Source of the DNA: CAVUNY01 sp963768585
GTDB taxonomy: Bacteria > Chloroflexota > Anaerolineae > Anaerolineales > Anaerolineaceae
Assembly (NCBI GenBank): GCA_963768585.1
Contig: CAVYIF010000015.1
Coordinates: 186,001 to 250,000, forward strand
DNA length: 64,000 nt
Direction of reading: 5' to 3'
A model generated the notes under the pieces. It saw only the letters and a list, made by a program, of their open reading frames with translations, was not told the origin of the DNA and ran no database searches. Positions 9,042-18,632 of this stretch are shown here, in pieces; within the stretch, counting starts at the first letter, position 1; the number at the start of each line of letters is the position of its first letter. A program made the position numbers and the translations under genes.

Positions 9042-10439
9042 ATGCCCGAACCCCATGCTCATCCTGACCGAGCCGGCCTGACCGGCAAAGAACTGCTTTT
9101 CAAAACCCTCAGACACGAACCCACCCCGGCCATCCCCTGGGTGCCTTTTGCCGGCGTGCATGTCGGCCTGTTGAAAGGTCATTCGGCGCGTGCCGTTCTG
9201 ACCGACCCCAAAAAACTGCTCGAATCGCTGCTGGAAGCCAACCGCCTGTACACGCCCGACGGCCAACCGGTGGTGTTCGATCTGCAAATCGAAGCCGAAA
9301 TTCTGGGCTGCGAGCTGATGTGGTCCGAAGATTCGCCACCCATGGTGGTCACCCACCCATTAGACTCCAACCTGGAAATTCCCGATCATCTGCCGGTCCC
9401 CGGCGAGGGCCGTTTACCCGGCATTTTACAGGTCATGCGCCAGATGAAGGCGGCCGTGGGCCAGCGTACCGCGCTCTATGGGCTGGTCACCGGACCCTTT
9501 ACCCTGGCCTCGCATCTGCGCGGCACTGAAATCTTCATGGACCTGGTCGACCAGCCCGAATATGCACAGGCCCTGCTGGCTTACGCGGCACAAGTGGTGA
9601 ATGCGGTCACCGCCATGTACATTGAGGCCGGGATGGACGTGATCGCCGTGGTGGACCCGGTCATCTCGCAGATCTCGCCGCGTCACTTCAAACGCTTTAT
9701 GCACGAACCTTTCCGCCAGGTTTTCGACTTCATTCGGACGCAGGGGGCCTTCTCGGCATTTTTTGTATGCGGCGATGCCACCAAGAATATCGAATCCATG
9801 TGCCTGACCGGGCCAGACTGCATTGCCGTCGACGAAAACGTCAATATGCTGGCCGCGCAGCAGGTTACAGCGCGCTACAATATCACCCTGGAAGGCAATA
9901 TTCCCCTCACCTCGCGCATGTTGTTGGGCACCCAGCAGGACAATATGCAGTATGTGATTGAAATGTTGGATACCCTGGACCACCACAACCTGATCATCTC
10001 TCCCGGCTGCGACATGCCTTACGCCACCCCGGTCGAAAACGTGATCGGTGCCGCCGAAGCCATCCGCGATCCCAAACAGGCGCGCCTGATTCTGGCCAAT
10101 TACCAGGCCCAGGATATCGATCTTTCGGCTGTCGTCCTGCCGGATTACGCCCACCTCGACCGCCCCTTGATGGAAGTGTTCACCCTTGATTCGGCTTCGT
10201 GCGCGGCCTGCAGTTATATGCTGGCGGCGGCGGTGCGCGCCGCGACGGCGCTGGGTGATGAAAACGTCGATCTGGTGGAATATAAGATCACCAAACCCGA
10301 AAATATCGCCCGCCTGATGAAAATGGGGATCAAAAACCTGCCTTCGATCCTGATCAATGGCGAACTCAAATTCAGTTCGTTGATCCCCAGCCATGCTGAA
10401 CTGCTGGAGGCCATCGACCCTTATCTGGCAAAAGCATGA
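9042..10439 (+). CDS. MtaA/UroD-like methyltransferase fused to a thioredoxin-like domain
   Basis: 465-residue fusion. Residues 1 to about 360 are a uroporphyrinogen-decarboxylase-fold protein of the corrinoid methyltransferase branch (MtaA/CmuA), which moves methyl groups between corrinoid proteins and a thiol. Two zinc-ligand cysteines are recognisable: C243 in FFVCGDAT and C323 in ISPGCDMP. The His expected two residues before the first Cys is replaced by Phe. From about residue 375 follows a thioredoxin-like fold starting MEVFTLDSASCAACSYM, with CxxC at 387-390 and a cis-Pro (LPS). The CobW gene begins seven bases after the stop. Substrate unknown. Confidence 0.8.
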   Translation: MPEPHAHPDRAGLTGKELLFKTLRHEPTPAIPWVPFAGVHVGLLKGHSARAVLTDPKKLLESLLEANRLYTPDGQPVVFDLQIEAEILGCELMWSEDSPPMVVTHPLDSNLEIPDHLPVPGEGRLPGILQVMRQMKAAVGQRTALYGLVTGPFTLASHLRGTEIFMDLVDQPEYAQALLAYAAQVVNAVTAMYIEAGMDVIAVVDPVISQISPRHFKRFMHEPFRQVFDFIRTQGAFSAFFVCGDATKNIESMCLTGPDCIAVDENVNMLAAQQVTARYNITLEGNIPLTSRMLLGTQQDNMQYVIEMLDTLDHHNLIISPGCDMPYATPVENVIGAAEAIRDPKQARLILANYQAQDIDLSAVVLPDYAHLDRPLMEVFTLDSASCAACSYMLAAAVRAATALGDENVDLVEYKITKPENIARLMKMGIKNLPSILINGELKFSSLIPSHAELLEAIDPYLAKA

Positions 10440-10446
10440 GGTGCAG

Positions 10447-11523
10447 ATGCGTGTACACCTGGTAGGCGGGTTCCTGGGCAGCGGAAAAACCACCGCGATT
10501 ATTGCCGCCGCAAAACAATTGATTGCCGAGGGGCAGCGCGTGGGGATTGTGACCAACGACCAGGGAAAGTACCTGGTTGACACCGGCTTCTTCCAACTGT
10601 CTGACCTGCCCACGGTGGAGGTATCTGGAGGCTGTTTCTGCTGCAACTACGACGACCTGGATGCCCGCCTGGACCAATTGGCGACCAGCGCCAGGCCGGA
10701 TGTGATTTTTGCCGAATCGGTGGGGTCGTGCGCCGACCTGGTCGCCACGGTGATCAAACCCATGCTGGAACTGCGCATGCTGGAATTCACCCCGGCCAGC
10801 CTGTCGGTATTTACCGACAGCCGTTTGCTGCGTCTGCGCCTGCTGGGCGAGCCGATGCCGTTCAACGAGGACGTGTGCTACATCTTCGACAAGCAAATCG
10901 AAGAGTCCGGGCTGCTGGTGGTCAATAAGATTGACCTGCTCACCCCTCAGCGCTATGAGGACCTGAATCTGCTGATCGCCCAGCACTACCCGGCTAAAGC
11001 GGTCCTGTTCCAGAACAGCCTGGCGCCTGGCAGCGCCGCGAACTGGCTGCGCCGCCTCTCCAAAAAGGGCACGGGGCCCCTCCCGACCCGCTCCCTGGAT
11101 ATCGATTACCAGCGCTACGGCGCGGGTGAGGCTCGCCTGGCATGGCTCGACCAGACTTTAACCATCGAACTCGCCGGGCGCAGCGGCCGGCAGGCGCTGC
11201 AGCAGCTGATTGAAGAATTTCTGGCGGCCCTCCAGGCCCAACCGGCCGCCATCGGGCACGTCAAGTTTCTGGCGCAATCCAGCGGCGGGGGAAGCTGCAA
11301 ATTGAGCTTTCCCACCCTGCCGGAAACCGGCTGGCAGGAGCGCATCCCCGACCTGCCGGGTGAACGGATCGACCTGCTGATCAACGCGCGGGTGGAGATG
11401 GAAGCGGACGCGCTGCAGGCCCTCTTCGCGGCGGTGCTGCAGCGCAGTGGGCTGGACATTCACTCCGAGGGCAGCCAATCCTTCCACCCGAGCCAACCCA
11501 ATCCCACCCATCGTATCTCATAA
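10447..11523 (+). CDS. CobW/COG0523 family GTP-binding metallochaperone
   Basis: 358-residue G3E GTPase. The P-loop GGFLGSGKTT occupies residues 7-16, the metal-binding CxCC is in GGCFCC at 63-66, and the guanine-specificity motif NKID is near 162. Members deliver zinc or cobalt or help insert cobalt into corrinoids. Its position seven bases behind a corrinoid-methyltransferase-like enzyme suggests that it loads metal into that enzyme, which is an inference. The ATG at 10447 is chosen because GAGGT overlaps the upstream stop and the P-loop sits at the usual distance. The C-terminal tail (FHPSQPNPTHRIS) is not conserved family sequence. Confidence 0.85.
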   Translation: MRVHLVGGFLGSGKTTAIIAAAKQLIAEGQRVGIVTNDQGKYLVDTGFFQLSDLPTVEVSGGCFCCNYDDLDARLDQLATSARPDVIFAESVGSCADLVATVIKPMLELRMLEFTPASLSVFTDSRLLRLRLLGEPMPFNEDVCYIFDKQIEESGLLVVNKIDLLTPQRYEDLNLLIAQHYPAKAVLFQNSLAPGSAANWLRRLSKKGTGPLPTRSLDIDYQRYGAGEARLAWLDQTLTIELAGRSGRQALQQLIEEFLAALQAQPAAIGHVKFLAQSSGGGSCKLSFPTLPETGWQERIPDLPGERIDLLINARVEMEADALQALFAAVLQRSGLDIHSEGSQSFHPSQPNPTHRIS

Positions 11524-11528
11524 AAAAC

Positions 11529-11565
11529 AGGTAGTTTGCGCCGGCTGCGCCGGCGCAAACTACCT
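11529..11565 (-). terminator. Terminator between cobW and MOSC gene
   Basis: Perfect 17-bp stem with a 3-base loop. On the minus strand it is followed by a run of T (complement of 11522-11527), making it an intrinsic terminator for the MOSC gene; it also separates the convergent cobW gene. Confidence 0.85.
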
Positions 11566-11586
11566 ATAAAAATAAACTGAAGACGC

Positions 11587-12135
11587 TCAAGGCGCCTGGA
11601 TGCGGATCTCGTCCCCGACCTGGATGCTGCCGGGCCGGTCTACCACCGCCACCAGGCCGCGTTTGTGCAGCGCCGCCCGGGGAAATTCGCCGGCCAGCCC
11701 GGCAACCTGGGGGAACTGCGCCTGGAGCACCTTCCCCGGGCTGCTGCAGGGCAAATTCTCACCCGTCATCACCAGCACCGCGCCGCTGCTAAAAAACAGA
11801 CGCGTCCTGCAAGGCACCAGGGTAAGGGAAGGGATGCCTTCCACCAGCAGGTTGGCCCCCAGCCATTCGGGGCGCACCTCGGGCAGGTGCAGCGCGTCGG
11901 CAATCTGTGCCAGTTCCTCTGCCGAGACCAGGCTGACCTGACGCTCGTTGCGGATCACCGTCCCGCGCGGATAGAAAGGGGTGCGCCCATCGGAATGAAG
12001 GGTGAACCCGCGGTGACGGTCGTCATCAAACCCTTCAAAGGTGACGTTGACCTGCGGCTGCGCCGTGCTGACCAGCGAATGAGGATCGCGCCCGACCAGC
12101 ACCGCGCGCACGATTCCAACCTGGGAAAATGGCAT
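11587..12135 (-). CDS. MOSC domain protein
   Basis: 182-residue stand-alone MOSC protein, the beta-barrel domain found at the C terminus of molybdenum cofactor sulfurases and in YiiM/YuaD. Recognisable blocks are VIRNERQVSLVSAEEL near residue 60, EWLGANLLVEGIPSL near 92, and TGENLPCSSPG with the conserved Cys near 130. It probably binds a molybdopterin-type ligand or carries sulfur; the substrate is unknown. A TATAAT on the minus strand (12174-12179) and GAGGA before the ATG suggest its own promoter. No molybdenum enzyme is in the window. Confidence 0.85.
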   Translation of the reverse strand: MPFSQVGIVRAVLVGRDPHSLVSTAQPQVNVTFEGFDDDRHRGFTLHSDGRTPFYPRGTVIRNERQVSLVSAEELAQIADALHLPEVRPEWLGANLLVEGIPSLTLVPCRTRLFFSSGAVLVMTGENLPCSSPGKVLQAQFPQVAGLAGEFPRAALHKRGLVAVVDRPGSIQVGDEIRIQAP

Positions 12136-12202
12136 AAAAAAATCCTCTGACTTTATTTTTTTAGGACCAGCCTATTATACCTGTGAAAACGGTCGATTCC
12201 GG

Positions 12203-14516
12203 CTATCCATCTTTCCACTCTACACCGCGCTCTTCCAACAGTTCACGCAGCTTCTCCACATCTTTGGAACGCACCACCGCAGTCTGGTCGAGTTCGGCCG
12301 GGCGGAAGGTACGCAGCATGCGGCTGATTTCTGGATCGCGCAGCAAATCGGCCAGCGCTGTTTCGTTTTTAAAGCGCAGCAGGGCCACATCCTCAACCTG
12401 CGCCTGGCCAAAATGGCCGGACCAGGCCTGCAGGCGCTGCTCCAGCGGCAACGGCAGCGCCTGAACCAGCACCCGGTTGAGTTCCGCTACCATTTGACTG
12501 GCAGTTAATCCGGCATTGGCCGCCTGCCGGATCGAAGCCTGGGTCAGGCAGAAACCGTCACCCTGGGGTTCGGCAAAGCGCGCCAGATGAGCGCGCAGGT
12601 ACAGGCCTGGTTGGCGCTGCACAAAGGCCAGCCGCCCTTCGCCATCCACCACCACCGAATGCGGCGGCAGACCAGCATCCCGGGTGGTTACCATAGGCCA
12701 CCATCCCAGATCGGACAGTATCTGATGGATTTCGCCCAGTTTGCGCTCCTCCGGCAGCACCACCACCCCCGGTGCAAGACGCCGTTTCAAAAGAGGCACA
12801 GCCTTCTTTTGAGAACCAAGCAAATCGAGATCTTCAGCGTGCGGGGCATGCAGCACTTTGACATGCGTCATAATGCTGATCCGTTCGTGGGCCGTCTGCC
12901 ATTCTTGCAGCGTGCGGGCGATATTGGCCGGCAGCGGTTGACTGGAAAGCTCTTCAAGGTAAGCCTGAATGCGGTCTGCACTGCCAGCCGGCTTGCTGCC
13001 CGGCATACACCGAGGCCCGGGTCATGCGGAACAGGGTGGCGCGTTCGGCCGAAACTCGCCGGGCAAACTGCTCGAGGTGAAACAGCACCGCATCGCTGAT
13101 TGGGTCGAAGGCCAGCAAAGTGTAATCCGGCTGGACGATGACCTGTCCACCTTCCTGGGGTATTTCCGGCGCAGCACCTCCTGCCAGCAGCCAGCGCCCG
13201 GGCGCGGTCAGGAAGAAGCAATCCGGCTCGACACCTTTCGAGTCGTGAAATCCCAGGTCAACCAACCCCATCCAGAAAAAGGCCGCGCTGACCATCCATT
13301 GAATCCACTGCCCTTCCACCCGCCGCCAGCCCTCGCCCTCATCCATGCTGGGGGAAAATGACCAGTCCCAGCCCAGCGGGTTGCCGAACTGGCTGTAGGG
13401 GTGGACGGTGGGGTAATAGTAGCTCTGGCTGTTGGTTGGCCGAAAAATGCGCGGCAGCAGAAACTCGTAAGCTGTTTCGCGGACGCGCCCGATCAAGGCG
13501 TTCAGGCCGGTCCAGCCGGCTGCCAGACGATAAAACAGCACCAGGGCCTTGCGCGCATCCACCAGGCGATCGGGAACAGGCACCAGCTTCTCACCGTAGG
13601 TGCTGATCGAGTGCTGTAAGGCCAGTTCGTTAAGCTGGCGCCCGGTGGCATACGCTTCAAACGTACGCCGGATGCGTTCCAGCGGCGGCGCGCCAAAAAA
13701 AGCCTCTCCTGGCACTGCCTGCAGGGACGATTCCTGGACCCGGATCAGACCCAGTTGGATCAACATCAGGCGCAGGAACATCAGGCGGGGAAAATCCATC
13801 TCACCCTGCCCGGTACCAATCGTTTCGCGCTGCAGCAGGGTATCATTCACCGCGGTCAGGTGGCGTTTGGCCAGCAGCCCTTTGCCAATCAGTTCGGGCT
13901 GGTGGTGGTAAACGTAGCTCCAATACAGGTAGAGATCGCGCTGGAAAACGCGAGAAGAGCTCTCCAGAACCTTTTCCGGCATACCCAGATCGGGCAGTTC
14001 AGCTGGCAAGGCCGGCGGCGGGGGCAGCAAAGAAAGAATTTGGGATGGGATGAAATACTCCAGCGACATGCGGAAGGTCAGGTTGGACTTACGCCCCCAG
14101 GGGTCGGGCGAGATGCGCCCAAAAACCAGGCCGCTGGCCGCCAGATGCGCCAGAATCTCATCGATGAAACGCGTATCGGGACGGCGGTAGTCCGGCTGCT
14201 GGCTGGAATAGGTGTCCAGGCGGGTCTCGCGCCCTTCCAGCAGGTTCAGGTCGCGCAGCCGCCGCCGGATGGCGCCGCGCGTGGCGCTGCCTCCCTGGCG
14301 CTGCAAGGCAACCACCGCTTCGCGGGCCGGGCCGGACAGGCCGGCGAAGGTTCGTACCACCCGCCCAGGTTCGGTGAGCAGTTTCTGTAAAGTGCGCACC
14401 AATTCCGCCTTGCTCAAACGGCCCGGACCAGGCACCTTGTAGCCCTGAAAGGCCAGAATGGCATGCAGTGTGGCCGTCTCATATTGGTCCAACACTTCAA
14501 ACAGGGTGTCAGCCAC
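12203..14516 (-). CDS. Helicase-associated protein, third gene of the XPB operon (one frameshift)
   Basis: About 770 residues once one frame shift near 12990 is allowed for. The upstream frame runs 14516-12954 and the downstream frame to 12203. The break falls inside a conserved module: RMTRASVYAGQQAG continues in the other frame as SADRIQAYLEEL. Removing one base restores it. The C-terminal module (from VIVQPDYTLL) resembles the bacterial helicase-associated C_3 domain seen next to XPB in Actinobacteria, and ends in a WYL-free tail, RELLEERGVEW. It starts with GTG (14514-14516), overlapping the stop of the SWIM gene by eight bases, so translation is probably coupled. Function unknown. Confidence 0.7.
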
Positions 14517-16752
14517 GATTGCCCCCTTGCGTGCTTGATTCTTGCAGGTTTGATCCTTGTATGCGCGGGGTATAACCCCGGGCCTGCAGTTCTGCCAGGT
14601 ACTCTTCGGCCTTATCGGTGCGCACCGCCACCAGGCGCGGGGTAAAAGTGGTCAGCAGAATTTGGCTTAAACTGGTCGCTGCCAGCAGTTCAGGCAGGCA
14701 GAAATCGTCGCCGAACTCGATCAAGGTCATGTCGTCGTATATATGCAGGCGGCCGAAGCGCTCCCACAGCGGCTGCATGCGGGCCAACAGTTCCGCCGGC
14801 AGGGGCGCGCCGAGACCTTTCTCGAGATGGGAAATGATCTGCTCCAACGTCCAACCGTCATCAAACGCCTGCCCCAGCCCGGCCTCCTGAATGCGGTAGG
14901 CTAATTTTTGGGCCGGTTTTTTACCTTTGCCTTGGAGCGGCACGGGCGCGGCAATTTTCACCAGCAGATTCACCAGGTCGAGAGGGGCCGTGTCCAGATT
15001 TAATTCCAGGGTCTGGTCAGCGCGTATGGTCAGTGCGGGTATGGAGGTTTGCACAGCGGGCAGCTCGAAACCTGACTGCCGCCCCACCAGAAATTCGCCA
15101 AAGGTTGAAAGGCGCACCGCTGCGGGATGGTCGCCCTGCCAGCCCACATCGACCAACCCCAACCAGAGCAGGCTGTGGGTCAGGAAAGTCTGCTGCATCT
15201 GGCCGTAAGCCTTCAGCCAATCTGCATAACGGAACGGGTCAACGCGAGTCCCGCCGATGCTGGCCCCGGTCGCCAGCGTATCGGTGGCATTCCGGCTGCC
15301 GCGGTTGTCGTGACGGGTGTTGTATTCCATCAGCCACCCGGGCTGCAGGCCCTGCACCGTTCGCAGGATCGAATCGGTCTCTACCCACTGTCCGGCTGGA
15401 AGATGGGCCACCAGCCGCGCCAGCCGCAGGCGCGCCCACCCGATCTCGGCCAGGAACTCATGGTATCCTGGCGAGCGCCGCGAGATGCGCCAGGGGGTGA
15501 AACCCGTCTGGCGGGCCAGGTCCAGTTCCAACTGGGTGGGAAAGACCGCCGCCAGGGCAAATAACTGCCGGCTCTGCTCCTGCGGGCTGAGGCCCAACCA
15601 ATCCGGCACGCGTTCGGTCAAGCGCTGCGGGGCGCGTGGTGCCCACACCCCTCCCCCGTCCAGCAGGCGCGCAGCCAGATCGATTTGTGCTTCCGGCATC
15701 CCCAGCATGGAAGCCAGGCCGGTTCGCAGGCTGCTTTCCAGATAAGCACCTTCGGGAATAATTTCAACCTCATCCGCGCTGCGCTGCGCGCCCGGCTGCC
15801 CCGGCCAGGAACCCCGGGCGGCACTTTTATCCTGCGCCGCACAGTGCAGTTGGCCGCCCTGGGCCATCAAGAGCAGGCGCAATGCCAGGCGGGTGAATTG
15901 AAAGGGTTGGGCCAGGTCTACCCGCTCCGGTTCACCCTCCAACGGCTTGAACAGGCCAGGGTCAGGCCGGGCCTGGGCCACTACCTGCAGCGGCACCGGG
16001 TAGCCTCTGATCGCCTCCGGAATCTGGTACAGGCTGGCAGCCCGTAATTCGCTCAGGCAGACGTTCACCGGGCGCGATTTCAGCCCGTTATCCAGGGCAG
16101 CCTCCAGGTACGGTTCAATCTGGGCCGTGCTGTAGCGCGGCGCCGCCCCAACCAGCACGCTCAACAGGTCCAAAAGGCGGCGCGTATCGGGCGCCAGGCG
16201 CTCCAGCGCATCCTCCAAAACACCCGGTTCCACCAGGCGCTGCAGCAGTCCTTCCCATACCTGGTTGCGTAGGGTTCCCTTGAGCTTCAGATGGCGTGCC
16301 GCGGCCAGATCGCGCATTTCTTTAACCGTCAGATTCTTCAGACGGTCGGCCCAATCCTTGCGAATGGCGTCATCGCCGGCGGGAGGATAAAACGAAACCG
16401 CAACCGCCCGGGCCGGTAACCTGGCCGGCGCCGGCGGAGGGGCACTTTCCAGATCGATGAGCTGGTCATACGTCACCACCCACTCCACCAGCAGCGCCAG
16501 GGCGTGGATACACGGGCGCCCGCGCATCCCACCGCAGTCGCAGGTCATTTGCAGTTTATTTTTTTGAGGAGAGATGGAAACCCGGTGGCGCCGGCGCCCA
16601 TCTTCCACCCAGCCGCGCAGCGTTCCGTCCACATCCAGGTCCAATTCTTCGACCTGACCATCAAGATGGAGCCGCATCGCGTCTTCCATCAGGTCGGCGT
16701 CAAAGGTCACCTGCAGATCGCGCAGGGAGATCTCTTCAAACAGATTGGCCAT
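14509..16752 (-). CDS. SWIM zinc-finger protein with helicase-associated module
   Basis: 747-residue protein, second gene of the XPB operon. A SWIM zinc finger is clear near residues 64-77: CDCGGMRGRPCIH, fitting CxC...CxH. SWIM fingers bind DNA or proteins and occur beside SNF2-type helicases. A long central region follows, then a C-terminal module (from LTIRADQTLEL to YLAELQARGYTP) alike in pattern to the N terminus of the XPB gene and the C terminus of the next gene. The start at 16752 is chosen over 16785 because AAGGAA lies just upstream. It overlaps the XPB stop by 17 bases, which points to coupled translation. Confidence 0.75.
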   Translation of the reverse strand: MANLFEEISLRDLQVTFDADLMEDAMRLHLDGQVEELDLDVDGTLRGWVEDGRRRHRVSISPQKNKLQMTCDCGGMRGRPCIHALALLVEWVVTYDQLIDLESAPPPAPARLPARAVAVSFYPPAGDDAIRKDWADRLKNLTVKEMRDLAAARHLKLKGTLRNQVWEGLLQRLVEPGVLEDALERLAPDTRRLLDLLSVLVGAAPRYSTAQIEPYLEAALDNGLKSRPVNVCLSELRAASLYQIPEAIRGYPVPLQVVAQARPDPGLFKPLEGEPERVDLAQPFQFTRLALRLLLMAQGGQLHCAAQDKSAARGSWPGQPGAQRSADEVEIIPEGAYLESSLRTGLASMLGMPEAQIDLAARLLDGGGVWAPRAPQRLTERVPDWLGLSPQEQSRQLFALAAVFPTQLELDLARQTGFTPWRISRRSPGYHEFLAEIGWARLRLARLVAHLPAGQWVETDSILRTVQGLQPGWLMEYNTRHDNRGSRNATDTLATGASIGGTRVDPFRYADWLKAYGQMQQTFLTHSLLWLGLVDVGWQGDHPAAVRLSTFGEFLVGRQSGFELPAVQTSIPALTIRADQTLELNLDTAPLDLVNLLVKIAAPVPLQGKGKKPAQKLAYRIQEAGLGQAFDDGWTLEQIISHLEKGLGAPLPAELLARMQPLWERFGRLHIYDDMTLIEFGDDFCLPELLAATSLSQILLTTFTPRLVAVRTDKAEEYLAELQARGYTPRIQGSNLQESSTQGGNRG

Positions 16753-18499
16753 GGTTCCTTTCGAGCAGCGCCTGCATGCGCTCATGCTGGAACCGGGCAG
16801 CCAGCACCGGCGGCTGGTAGTCCTCCAGCTCGTGGTCGTAAAGGATATTGTACCGGTAGCCCTGTTCGGTCAGGAAAAGCTGGCGGTTAGCGGCAAAATC
16901 CTGGTCGCGAGAATCACGGACGATGATCGAATAAAAATGAGCCAGCAGGCCGTTGCGTTTGGGCCGCAGGATGCGCCCCAGGCGTTGGGCTTCCTCCTGG
17001 CGTGAACCAAAGGTGCCCGAAATCTGGATGGCCACGTTGGCGTCCGGCAGGTCGATGGCAAAATTGGCCACCTTGGAAACCACCAGCAGGCGCAGCTCAC
17101 CGCTGCGGAAGCGCGCGAACAGCTTTTCGCGCTCGCGCACGGGGGTCTTTCCGGTGATCAAGGGCGCCTGGTAGCGCGCCGCCACCTGGTCGAGCTGGTT
17201 AAGATACATGCCGATGATCAGCACATTATCCTCGGGGTGTTTGGCCAGCAGCGCATCCAGCACGGGATATTTGACGGCGTTGGTGGCTGCCATGCGGTAT
17301 TTCTCTTCATCGGGGGTCAGGGCGTAAACCATGCGGTCGTTTTCCGAAAGCGGCACGCGCACCTCGGTGCACTCCGCCTCGGCGATCCAGCCCTGCCTTT
17401 CCAGCACCTTCCAGGGGATATCGACTTTTTTGGGCCCAATCAAGGAAAAAACATCCGCCTGGCGCCCATCTTCGCGCACCAGGGTGGCGGTCAGCCCCAG
17501 GCGGCGGCGGGCCTGCAGGTCCGCGGTAATGCGAAAGACTGGGGCCGGCAGCAGGTGGACCTCGTCGTAAATGATCAGGCCCCAATTGGCACGGTCAAAC
17601 AGGGCAAAATGGGGGAAATCTTCGCTGCGCCGTTTGCGGTAGGTGATGATCTGGTAGGTGGCAATCGTCACCGGGCGGATTTCCTTTTCCAGGCCGGTGT
17701 ACTCGCCAATCTGGTCGGCGGTCAGGGTGGTTTTGTCGAGCAGTTCGCGGATCCACTGGCGGGCCGCAACCGTAGAAGGGGTCAGGATCAGGGTCTGGGT
17801 TTGCAGCGCCGCCAGGGCGCCCATCCCGACCATCGTTTTCCCGGCGCCGCACGGCAGCACGATCACCCCGCTGCCGCCCGTAACTCCACCGCCAGCATGA
17901 AAGACGGCGACCGCGTCTTCCTGGTAAGCCCGCAGGCTGAAGCTTTCGCCGTTCAGGGTCCGTTCGCGCAGCGCCAGGGGCAGTTCGGCGCCTTTTACAT
18001 AACCGGCCAGATCTTCCGCCGGGTAGCCAAAGCCGATCAGGGCTTGCTTCAAGCGCCCGCGGTTGCCGGCATTGACCAGCAGGGAGGTCTCATCCTCGCG
18101 ACCCTGGATCAAGGGGGCCAGGTGCTTGTTCCGCAGGATCTCCTCAATCAGAGCCCGGTCGCTGGAGGTGAGCAGCAGGTCGTCGCCGTGTTTATTGAGC
18201 TTCAACCGCCCGAAGCGCGACACCAGCTCGAGAATATCGATGCGCACATTCCCCGGCAAATCGTACTTGGAATAACGCTCCAGAGCCGCCAGCATCTGCT
18301 CTGCGCCCAACCCAGATGCTGCCGCATTCCACAGTGAAAGCGGGGTAATGCGGTAAGTATGAATGTACTCGGGGCTTTTTTCCAGTTCGGCGAAGGGTGC
18401 CAGGGCATCACGCGCTTCGGCATACAGATCGTTGTTGACTTCCAGCAGCACAGTTTTATCGGATTGGATGACCAGCGGGTTCGCGGGGTTAAATGCCAT
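16736..18499 (-). CDS. XPB/ERCC3-type DEAH-box DNA helicase
   Basis: 587-residue superfamily 2 helicase of the bacterial XPB group, a 3'-5' DNA translocase. Motifs in order: Walker A CGAGKT (K221), TYQ, DEVH (312-315), TAT with the XPB-specific RED (342-344), and the late motif EAQRLGRILRP. The N-terminal 165 residues form the helicase-associated domain (VIQSDKTVLLE to LIGFGYP). In archaea XPB pairs with the Bax1 nuclease; no Bax1-like gene is here, and two other module-bearing proteins follow instead. It is divergent from the PadR gene, sharing a 130-base intergenic region. Role in repair is inferred from the family. Confidence 0.92.
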   Translation of the reverse strand: MAFNPANPLVIQSDKTVLLEVNNDLYAEARDALAPFAELEKSPEYIHTYRITPLSLWNAAASGLGAEQMLAALERYSKYDLPGNVRIDILELVSRFGRLKLNKHGDDLLLTSSDRALIEEILRNKHLAPLIQGREDETSLLVNAGNRGRLKQALIGFGYPAEDLAGYVKGAELPLALRERTLNGESFSLRAYQEDAVAVFHAGGGVTGGSGVIVLPCGAGKTMVGMGALAALQTQTLILTPSTVAARQWIRELLDKTTLTADQIGEYTGLEKEIRPVTIATYQIITYRKRRSEDFPHFALFDRANWGLIIYDEVHLLPAPVFRITADLQARRRLGLTATLVREDGRQADVFSLIGPKKVDIPWKVLERQGWIAEAECTEVRVPLSENDRMVYALTPDEEKYRMAATNAVKYPVLDALLAKHPEDNVLIIGMYLNQLDQVAARYQAPLITGKTPVREREKLFARFRSGELRLLVVSKVANFAIDLPDANVAIQISGTFGSRQEEAQRLGRILRPKRNGLLAHFYSIIVRDSRDQDFAANRQLFLTEQGYRYNILYDHELEDYQPPVLAARFQHERMQALLERNHGQSV

Positions 18500-18568
18500 C
18501 AGACTCTCTTTCTTTATGGGTGAAACTGACTCAACATAGACTTTTATTATCCGATGCTAACCAATCTC

Positions 18569-18623
18569 TTGCAATACATAGAAAACCGATGTATACTTTC
18601 AATACATCGGTTTTCTATGTATT
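18569..18623 (+). promoter_or_regulatory. PadR promoter with double inverted-repeat operator
   Basis: TTGCAA (18569-18574), 17 bases and TATACT (18592-18597) make a promoter for the PadR gene. A perfect 22-bp inverted repeat (18573-18594 and 18602-18623, 7-base spacer) covers it and reaches the ribosome site. Each arm is itself ATACAT-N9-ATGTAT, a PadR-like site, so two dimers could bind. Confidence 0.8.
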
Positions 18624-18632
18624 CAGGAGGAA

